From Bog-159 sp035499555 (GTDB taxonomy: Bacteria > Acidobacteriota > Terriglobia > Bryobacterales > Bryobacteraceae), in the NCBI GenBank assembly GCA_035499555.1, contig DATJYO010000090.1, forward strand, positions 124,001 to 188,000: DNA of 64,000 nucleotides. The letters run 5' to 3'. The translations under genes were made by a program, and so were the position numbers. Below are positions 54,899-61,431 of this stretch, in pieces. The notes beneath the pieces were generated by a model. It saw nothing but the letters and a program-made list of their open reading frames with translations, had not been told where the DNA came from and made no database searches. The stretch's first letter is position 1; each line of letters begins with the position of its first letter.

Positions 54899-55591
54899 TT
54901 AGTTCGCTTTGTAGAAGTAATAGTCCGCCGTGTACGGAACCAGCACCTGTCCGCCGACGTCGGTGGAGACGGCGCAGCCGGTATCCGGCGCGCTGCCACC
55001 GGTTGTGTTCAACCTCTGGACATAAGTTGCCGGCGTCAGGACGCCGGTCTTATACGAGGGCCCCAACTGGGTGCCGATCACCTGTAGTAGCAGGCAGGAG
55101 ATGGCGCCCGATGAGGGACAACTCGGATCAGTCCCGGCGTTGATGCTGCCCAGTTTGTTACCCCAGATAGCGCTGCTATCGAACGAACTCTGCCAGGTGG
55201 GGCTGCCAAAGGGAAGCGGCGACGGAGCGTACTGGTTGGGATTGGTATCCGGACTGAGAAAGTGGGTGAGAATCTGCTGGCTGAAACCACCAATGATGTT
55301 GATGAATAAGGTGGCTTGCGGCCTGGAGGCATTCACCGTCCAGGAGGCGCCCGTACCCGAAGGCAAACACACATAGCCTTGCGTACCGGTCGCGTGTCCC
55401 AAGAGGTAGGCCGTGTTACCCGGCGGCGGTGTAATCGCCGGAGGGGTGGGTGGCGGCATCACCAGGCTGGCTCCGAATGTGGGCATCGCAGTCATTACGG
55501 TTAAGATCGTGAGCGCCAGGACCGCTACCCGGGCTCCGTTGATTTTCCAGAGTCCGAAGACTCGCTTCTGTTGCAATTTACGGCAGTTCAT
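54899..55591 (-). CDS. Exported DUF3455-type protein
   Basis: A 230-residue protein with a signal peptide (VAVLALTILTVMTAMPTFGA) and Pro-rich linker, then a domain with the pattern of DUF3455: TAYLLGHATGTQGYVCLP, SWTVNASRPQATLFINIIGG and ending CAVSTDVGGQVLVPYTADYY with one conserved Cys pair. Function unknown; secreted. The ATG at 55591 has AGGAGA a few bases upstream. The inverted repeat at 55733 lies in the gap to the divergent hydrolase gene. Confidence 0.7.
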   Translation of the reverse strand: MNCRKLQQKRVFGLWKINGARVAVLALTILTVMTAMPTFGASLVMPPPTPPAITPPPGNTAYLLGHATGTQGYVCLPSGTGASWTVNASRPQATLFINIIGGFSQQILTHFLSPDTNPNQYAPSPLPFGSPTWQSSFDSSAIWGNKLGSINAGTDPSCPSSGAISCLLLQVIGTQLGPSYKTGVLTPATYVQRLNTTGGSAPDTGCAVSTDVGGQVLVPYTADYYFYKAN

Positions 55592-55732
55592 TTCATCTCT
55601 CCTGATCGATGTTGAGCTTTCACGGATTGTGGTGCAAGACAGCATCCTCCAGCCGCGCCGGCTTAGTGGACCGGAAATTCGCCGGCGTAACTCGAGGCTA
55701 TCTGGATCATAGGCTAAGACTTGCCGGGTGTC

Positions 55733-55750
55733 ACCATCCAAATGGATGGT
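55733..55750. promoter_or_regulatory. Perfect inverted repeat between divergent genes
   Basis: ACCATCCA and TGGATGGT form 8-base arms around AA. The 18-base palindrome sits in the 215-base gap between the DUF3455 gene and the hydrolase gene, so it is a candidate operator. No regulator is adjacent. Confidence 0.35.
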
Positions 55751-55806
55751 TATTTTCGCCACTAAGCGTCAAAACGAGTAAACTGGAATCGGAGTTTAGG
55801 GCCTAT

Positions 55807-57006
55807 ATGATCAGAACTGCGATCGATCTGGCATGCAATGTGACTCATGCTCTCCAGATGTACCCGCCGGATTACATCCGTTCGGTCCTGGGCAATCCGG
55901 ATTCCTGGTGCATCCAAACGTGTCCGCCGACCGAGCTGCAGTTGGCGGCCTGCCAGGAATGGTCCAAGGGTTTGCCCGCGCTGGCTCACATTCTTGTCCC
56001 CGCCTTGCCATGGAGGCCGCCCGGATTGAATCTCCCGTGCGCGGACCTGTTGTTCCGGCCGTCGAGCGTATTCCGGTATCCGGCCGGACGCGATGTGCCG
56101 GATCCCACGCCGCGCGAACGGTGGTTCTTCATCAATGGAATCTGTACCGACCGCGGCGTGGTCCGGCTCAACGCGGAGTATCTGCATCATCTGTTCGAAC
56201 GTCCCCTGACCGTGCTGCATAACTATACCCGCGGCTGGCTGCCCGACCTGGCGGCCTGCGCGGTGGGAAAGGAGTGGAGCCGGGTAACCGAGTCCGCGAC
56301 AGTAGCCTTCCCCCCGATCTATGCCGCTCTGAAGGACAGAAGATGCCAGCGCCTCATTCTGTTGGCCCACTCGCAGGGCACCATCCTGTCCGCTGTGATC
56401 CTCGAAACCCTGAAGGAACTGTACCCCGCGGCTTACGCGGAGCGGGCCGCGGCGGTAACTGTCGCGCCGGAACATGCGGTGGCGCGGCGGTTGGCCCAAC
56501 GATGGAACTTTGCAGGCACCATGCGTGCCGCCCAAACAGGGCGGAAACACCCGCCGGCGGCTCCGGCGGCTTTCGAGTGGCCGGGCTACGGATTACGGCA
56601 CCCGGAGCCGGTGACGCTCGCAGAATGGCGCAAGCTCGAAATCTACTGCTTCGCCAACTGCGCCAGCGTGATGCTGCCGGTCGAAACCATTGGCCGGAAA
56701 CGGATCCCGGTCCCGTGGATCGAGAGCTACGGGAACGAGAAGGACATCGTGGCGCGGCTGGGTGTGCTGGCGAACGCCACCGGACCGGGCAGCGTCGAAA
56801 TCGGCGGCGAACGCTACCAGCGCGACGGGGCCTGGGGCCATCTGCTCAACGCGCACTATCTTTATCCGATGATCGAGTCGCGGCGCCGCAAGGACCCTGC
56901 CGGCGGATTCGTGCCGCTGGCGGGCCGGCGGGCATCGATACCGCGCCTGTTTGCGTATCTGAACGCGAAATCGCCGCCACCGTTAGCCGCAAACAAAATA
57001 GAATAA
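55807..57006 (+). CDS. Alpha/beta-hydrolase-like protein
   Basis: A 399-residue protein, probably an alpha/beta hydrolase: the nucleophile elbow appears as LILLAHSQGTILSAVI (Ser in AHSQG, close to GxSxG), preceded by a strand (RWFFINGICTDRG) that would supply the oxyanion hole. There is a possible acid in NEKDIVARLG and a His in AWGHLLNAHYL. No signal peptide. No clear ribosome-binding site supports the ATG at 55807 and a start further upstream is possible. The next gene starts 20 bases after its stop. Confidence 0.75.
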   Translation: MIRTAIDLACNVTHALQMYPPDYIRSVLGNPDSWCIQTCPPTELQLAACQEWSKGLPALAHILVPALPWRPPGLNLPCADLLFRPSSVFRYPAGRDVPDPTPRERWFFINGICTDRGVVRLNAEYLHHLFERPLTVLHNYTRGWLPDLAACAVGKEWSRVTESATVAFPPIYAALKDRRCQRLILLAHSQGTILSAVILETLKELYPAAYAERAAAVTVAPEHAVARRLAQRWNFAGTMRAAQTGRKHPPAAPAAFEWPGYGLRHPEPVTLAEWRKLEIYCFANCASVMLPVETIGRKRIPVPWIESYGNEKDIVARLGVLANATGPGSVEIGGERYQRDGAWGHLLNAHYLYPMIESRRRKDPAGGFVPLAGRRASIPRLFAYLNAKSPPPLAANKIE

Positions 57007-57026
57007 ACACGAGGAGGGATTTTTCC

Positions 57027-58529
57027 GTGGCTTACCATTTCACTCGACGCCATTTCTTTTTCGGCTCGCTGCTGGCGGGGGCGATTCCCGTTCCGGGATT
57101 CGGCAGCGTGCCTTCTCTGACCCGGCTCGGCTATCGATCGCCGAACGAGAAGTTGAATGTCGCTTCCATCGGCGCGGGAGGGAAGGCGGCGAGCGACATC
57201 AAAGGGTGCGCCACGGAGAACATCGTGGCGCTGTGCGACGTGGACGACGAGCGCGCCGCGCGCAAGTTCAACGAGTACGAGAAGGTTCCCAAGTATAAAG
57301 ACTTCCGCAAAATGCTGGACGAGCAGGGCAACAGCATCGACGCCGTCATCGTCACCATTCCCGACTTCATGCACGCCACGGCTGCCACCTGGTGCATGGA
57401 ACGGGGCAAGCACGTGTACGTGCAAAAGCCGCTGACCCGCACGGTGTGGGAAGCCCGCAAATTGCTGGAGGCGGCGAATAAATATAAGGTCGCCACGCAG
57501 ATGGGCAACCAGGGCTATTCCAACGAGGGAACCCGGCAGGCGGCGGAGATGATCTGGGCGGGCGAGATCGGCAATGTGACCGAAGTACACGCCTGGACCG
57601 ATCGCCCCATCTGGCCGCAGGGGCTCACCGAAATTCCTCCCACCGAGCCGGTGCCGTCCACGCTGGACTGGGACCTGTGGCTAGGCATCGCCGAAAAGCG
57701 GCCCTATACCTCCGGCGGTCCGGACTACAAGTCTCCGTTGAACGGCCATTTTTATCAGCCCGCCAACTGGCGGGGGTTCTACGATTTCGGCTGCGGCGCG
57801 CTGGGCGACATGGCCTGTCATATTCTGGGTGCGCCGAATCTGGCGCTGCAGTTGGGCGCGCCGCTGAGCGTGGAGTGTGTTCACAAGGAAGGCCCGAGCA
57901 GCTTCATGTTCCCGCGCAAGTCGGTGCTGCGCTACGAATTCCCGGCCCGCAAATCCATGCCTCCGGTCACGCTGTATTGGTACGACGGCATGACGGAGAC
58001 GCCGAAGATCCAGGGCGTGCCGGATGGCGAACTGCTGGGAGATCTGCCGGAATCGCCGCGCGACCAAGCCGCCCATTGGAGAGAGCCGCGTCCGTTTACC
58101 GGATTCATCGGTGACGTGTTCGACTATCAGAAGTTCGAGGCCACCAGCAAAGACCCTCATGCCATGAAGCCGCGGCCCGACGGAAGCCTGTTCATCGGCG
58201 ACAAAGGCATGCTCACCACGGGCACCTACGGCGAAGAGACCCGGCTGATTCCGGTCGACAAGATGAAGGACTACCATTTCCCGCAGCCTCTGCTGACCCG
58301 CTCTCCGGGCCACTACCGCGACTGGATTCGAGCCTGCAAGGGCGGCGATCCGGCCTGCTCGAACTTCAGCGTGGCGGTGCCTTTTGTGGAGTGGATGCTG
58401 CTCGGAGTGATCGCCCTGCGCGTCGACGGCAAACTGGAATGGGACGCCGACCGGATGCGTTTCTCCAACAACGACGAGGCCAATCAGTATCTGAGGCCCA
58501 CGTTCCGCAAAGGCTGGTATTTGACGTAG
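57027..58529 (+). CDS. Tat-exported Gfo/Idh/MocA-family oxidoreductase
   Basis: A 500-residue protein starting at GTG with an excellent ribosome-binding site (GAGGAGGG, 57011-57018). The N-terminus has a twin-arginine signal (TRRHFFFGSLLAGAIPVPG). The NAD(P)-binding domain shows VASIGAGGKAASDIKG, IVALCDVDDERA and KHVYVQKPLTRTVWEARKLL (EKP-like motif as QKP). The C-terminal domain has GHFYQPANWRGFYDFGCG and GHYRDWIRACKGGDPACSNF. Such periplasmic Gfo/Idh/MocA proteins oxidise sugars or polyols, often for glycan use. It is probably co-transcribed with the hydrolase. Confidence 0.92.
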   Translation: MAYHFTRRHFFFGSLLAGAIPVPGFGSVPSLTRLGYRSPNEKLNVASIGAGGKAASDIKGCATENIVALCDVDDERAARKFNEYEKVPKYKDFRKMLDEQGNSIDAVIVTIPDFMHATAATWCMERGKHVYVQKPLTRTVWEARKLLEAANKYKVATQMGNQGYSNEGTRQAAEMIWAGEIGNVTEVHAWTDRPIWPQGLTEIPPTEPVPSTLDWDLWLGIAEKRPYTSGGPDYKSPLNGHFYQPANWRGFYDFGCGALGDMACHILGAPNLALQLGAPLSVECVHKEGPSSFMFPRKSVLRYEFPARKSMPPVTLYWYDGMTETPKIQGVPDGELLGDLPESPRDQAAHWREPRPFTGFIGDVFDYQKFEATSKDPHAMKPRPDGSLFIGDKGMLTTGTYGEETRLIPVDKMKDYHFPQPLLTRSPGHYRDWIRACKGGDPACSNFSVAVPFVEWMLLGVIALRVDGKLEWDADRMRFSNNDEANQYLRPTFRKGWYLT

Positions 58530-58550
58530 CCGGCGCGCATCCGCGCGGGG

Positions 58551-59762
58551 TTATATTTCCGCCCAGCCCAGCAGGCGCGCCGCGTTGTTGTGATAGACGT
58601 TCTTCAGAATGGCGTCGGGCAGCCCGATGCCGTAGATTCTCCAGCGGCCTTGCGGCGGCGTGCGGCTGGGCGCGTAATCGAAGTATTCGTCCAGCGTCTC
58701 CAGCCAGCGGAAATAGATCTGATACAGCTCCGGCTTCAGGTCCTGTTGCGGCGTGCCGCTTTCGCTGGGCGTCGCATCGGTGCCGAACATGATGCGGTCC
58801 TGGTAGCGGTCGAAAAACGCGCGGGCGCGGCGCGGTTCGCGCCCCAACTCGCCCAGGCGCGCTGCCAGTTCCACGTACAGGTTCGGATACCGGTCCAGCC
58901 AGATCGAAACCTCGTCCAGATTCTCCGGATGGTTAGCCACATGCAAACCCACGAAGGTGGTCTTGGGATGGCGCGCGATCACGCGGTTGCGGGCCGCCAG
59001 CAGTTCCGCCTTGGGCGGATAATCCTTCCCGTAGAAGGACCAGTCCGGATGATGCCCCAGCTCTTCCCAGCGCTCGTTGAAGCGGTCGATCGGCGTAAAG
59101 AAGGCGTCCGGATCGGATGTATGAATAAACACCGGCAGCTTCAATTGCCCGGCGGCCTCCCACATGGGGTCGAAGCGCGGATCGTCAATGCGCACCAGCG
59201 GCCCGTCCTTCCCGTTCTCGCGCAGATAGAGGCCCAGCGTCTTGAGCACCTTCACGCCCACGGCGCCGTCCCGTTTGCCGCGCTCGATCTCGGCTGCCTG
59301 CCATTGCGCATAGCCTTGCTCCCGCGCTCTGTCGTACGCGGGTTCCACGCAATTGAAGAAGCGGTCCCGATGGCGCTCCTGCAAGTCGCGGACGTTCTGC
59401 CGCAGGCGCTCGCCGTATCCGCCCGTCAGGTTGATCATGGTTCGCAGATTGATCCGGTCCATCCACGCCACAATCTCGTCCAGGCCGCGCAGGGCGGCGG
59501 CCAACTCGGGCGATCCAGCGGCGCGCTTGCGGGGCAGGATCGAACCGACGTGCGTGTGAACGTCGATGACGGGGTATTTCGCGCGCGCCACGGGATGCTC
59601 CGGCACCACCAGCATGCTCTTGGGCTGGAAATCCTCCAGCGCCAGGCTGGGCGTCGATGAGCGGGCCTTACGCTCCTGGGCATGCGAGGGCGTACCGGCC
59701 ATGGCGGCGGCTCCGGCGGCCCCGCCCAGAAAGCCTCGCCGCGAAGTCTTACGGAAACGCAT
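58551..59762 (-). CDS. Tat-exported amidohydrolase (TIM-barrel)
   Basis: A 403-residue protein with a Tat signal (TSRRGFLGGAAGAAAMAGTP) directly after the ATG at 59762. The metal-dependent hydrolase barrel shows VIDVHTHVG (HxH metal ligands), LPVFIHTSDPD, FVGLHVANHPENLD and MFGTDATPSESGTP (final Asp), as in amidohydrolase_2 proteins. The substrate cannot be deduced. It is convergent with the Gfo/Idh/MocA oxidoreductase gene. Confidence 0.9.
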   Translation of the reverse strand: MRFRKTSRRGFLGGAAGAAAMAGTPSHAQERKARSSTPSLALEDFQPKSMLVVPEHPVARAKYPVIDVHTHVGSILPRKRAAGSPELAAALRGLDEIVAWMDRINLRTMINLTGGYGERLRQNVRDLQERHRDRFFNCVEPAYDRAREQGYAQWQAAEIERGKRDGAVGVKVLKTLGLYLRENGKDGPLVRIDDPRFDPMWEAAGQLKLPVFIHTSDPDAFFTPIDRFNERWEELGHHPDWSFYGKDYPPKAELLAARNRVIARHPKTTFVGLHVANHPENLDEVSIWLDRYPNLYVELAARLGELGREPRRARAFFDRYQDRIMFGTDATPSESGTPQQDLKPELYQIYFRWLETLDEYFDYAPSRTPPQGRWRIYGIGLPDAILKNVYHNNAARLLGWAEI

Positions 59763-59829
59763 ATGGCTGACGTATAGCACGCATGCGCCGGAGCGGTCAA
59801 AACAGGGGCACAGTCGGATAATAAGAGAG

Positions 59830-60255
59830 ATGAACGAATTCGCGGAGGTTTTTGAGGTGACGCTCGCGGTGCAGCCCGCGGACATCGACGAGATCGGCCA
59901 CGTCAACAACGTCACCTATCTGCGATGGGTGCAGGAAGCGGCCGCCGCCCACTGGCGGGCCGTGGCGCCGCCAGCCGACCAGGGCCGGCTGGTGTGGATC
60001 GTGCTGCACCACGAGATCGACTACAAACAGGCCGCCTATCTGGAGGACGGCATCGTCGCCCGGACTTGGGTGGGGACGGCCACCCGGATCCGCTTCGAGC
60101 GCCACACCGAGTTGCTGCGCGCGCGCGATCGCAGCCTGTTGGCGAAAGCCCGCTCCATCTGGTGCCCGATCGACGCGCAGACCCGCCGGCCGGTGAACGT
60201 AAGTCCCGAGGTGCGCGCCTGCTTTTCCCGGCAGGCATCCACGGCCGGATCCTAG
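59830..60255 (+). CDS. Acyl-CoA thioesterase, hotdog fold
   Basis: A 141-residue 4-hydroxybenzoyl-CoA-thioesterase-like protein. The signature DIDEIGHVNNVTYLRWVQEA matches the Asp-containing helix of the family, and the WIVLHHEIDYKQAAYLED segment follows. Likely hydrolyses short acyl-CoA. It has a GATAAT element 7 bases before the ATG and no strong Shine-Dalgarno. Next on the strand, 16 bases on, is the ArsR-like regulator. Confidence 0.88.
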   Translation: MNEFAEVFEVTLAVQPADIDEIGHVNNVTYLRWVQEAAAAHWRAVAPPADQGRLVWIVLHHEIDYKQAAYLEDGIVARTWVGTATRIRFERHTELLRARDRSLLAKARSIWCPIDAQTRRPVNVSPEVRACFSRQASTAGS

Positions 60256-60271
60256 CAGCCGGTGTGTCATA

Positions 60272-60574
60272 TTGGACATAGCCGCCGTGCCGAAGCCCAA
60301 ATCGCTCTCGCCCCAGCAGATCCGCCTGATCGCCAAAGCCCTCGCCGATCCGCGGCGCTACCAGATCCTGAAGCAGATCGGCGCGCGCGACTGCGCCGTA
60401 TCCTGCGCCGACGTGCGCGGCCGCCAGCCGGTAAGCGCCGCCACGCTTTCGCATCACGTCAAGGAACTGGAAACCGCGGGCCTGATTGCGATCGTGCGCA
60501 AGGGAAAGTTCGCCGACCTGATCCTCCAGCGTGACGTGCTGCGCGCCTACGTCGACCATCTGCGGAAGATTTGA
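60272..60574 (+). CDS. ArsR-family transcriptional regulator
   Basis: A 100-residue winged-helix protein with a TTG start (a GTG at 60287 is a possible alternative). The fold shows IRLIAKALADPRRYQILKQI, then SAATLSHHVKELETAGLIAI for the recognition helix, and RKGKFADLILQRDVL for the wing. The short Cys pair CAVSC lies in the second helix region and could bind metal or sense thiols. It probably regulates the downstream dehydrogenase. Confidence 0.88.
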   Translation: MDIAAVPKPKSLSPQQIRLIAKALADPRRYQILKQIGARDCAVSCADVRGRQPVSAATLSHHVKELETAGLIAIVRKGKFADLILQRDVLRAYVDHLRKI

Positions 60575-60637
60575 ATCGTCAGACCGCGAATCCATCCTCG
60601 CCCCGCCCACATCAATTAGACAGTTGTCGAATCGTCA
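60573..60637. promoter_or_regulatory. Possible operator region between ArsR and SDR genes
   Basis: GAATCGTCA occurs at 60573-60581 and again at 60629-60637. A palindromic GACAGTTGTC lies at 60619-60628 between them. TTAGAC (60617) and CAAGAT (60641) may be promoter hexamers. A binding site for the ArsR-like protein is plausible. Confidence 0.35.
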
Positions 60638-60673
60638 AAACAAGATGGATCGGCAACGAGGAGGAGGGGGATT

Positions 60674-61423
60674 ATGAACAAACTGACGAACAAAGTGGCG
60701 GTGGTCACGGGCGCCTCGAAAGGTATCGGCGCGGGTATCGCCAAGGGCCTGGCGGCTGAGGGAGCGGACGTGGTGGTGAACTACGCGTCCAGCAAGGACG
60801 GCGCCGACCGTGTGGTGACGGAGATCGCCGCGGCTGGCGGAAAGGCGATCGCAGTCCAGGCGGATGTGTCCAAGGCATCCGACGTGCGGCGCCTTTTCGC
60901 CGAGACCAGGCGCGCGTTCGGCAAACTGGACGTGCTGGTGAACAACGCCGGCGTCTACCAGTTTGCGGCGCTGGGCGAAATCACCGAGGAACAGTTCCAC
61001 CGGCAGTTCAACACCAACGTGCTGGGCCTGCTGCTGGCCACCCAGGAAGCCGCCAAACTGTTCGGCCCGGACGGCGGCAGCATCATCAATATCGGCTCGA
61101 CGGCCACCCGTTTAACGCCGCCCACTTCGGCGGTCTACACGGCCACCAAAGGCGCGGTGGACGCCGTCACGCAAGTGCTGGCGAAAGAGCTGGGACCCCG
61201 GAAGATCCGCGTCAACTCGATCAATCCCGGCATGGTGGAGACGGAAGGATTTGTGGCCGCCGGGCTCAAGGGCAGCGACTTCCAAAAGCAGTCTGAGGAG
61301 CGCACTCCGCTGGGACGCATCGCGCAGCCGGATGACATCGCCCCCATCGCCGTGTTTCTGGCTTCCACGGACTCCGGCTGGCTGACCGGCGAAACCATGC
61401 TGGCATCCGGCGGCTTGCGTTAA
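60674..61423 (+). CDS. Short-chain dehydrogenase/reductase
   Basis: A 249-residue classical SDR, FabG-like. It has NAD(P)-binding VVTGASKGIGAGIAKGLAAE, LVNNAG, the catalytic Ser of NIGSTA and Tyr-x3-Lys in YTATKGAVDA, and ends SGWLTGETMLASGGLR. An excellent ribosome-binding site (GAGGAGGAGG) precedes the ATG. The natural substrate is unknown; glucose dehydrogenase-like or 3-oxoacyl reductase activities are possible. It follows the ArsR-like gene and is probably its target. Confidence 0.95.
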   Translation: MNKLTNKVAVVTGASKGIGAGIAKGLAAEGADVVVNYASSKDGADRVVTEIAAAGGKAIAVQADVSKASDVRRLFAETRRAFGKLDVLVNNAGVYQFAALGEITEEQFHRQFNTNVLGLLLATQEAAKLFGPDGGSIINIGSTATRLTPPTSAVYTATKGAVDAVTQVLAKELGPRKIRVNSINPGMVETEGFVAAGLKGSDFQKQSEERTPLGRIAQPDDIAPIAVFLASTDSGWLTGETMLASGGLR

Positions 61424-61431
61424 CCGGGCGA

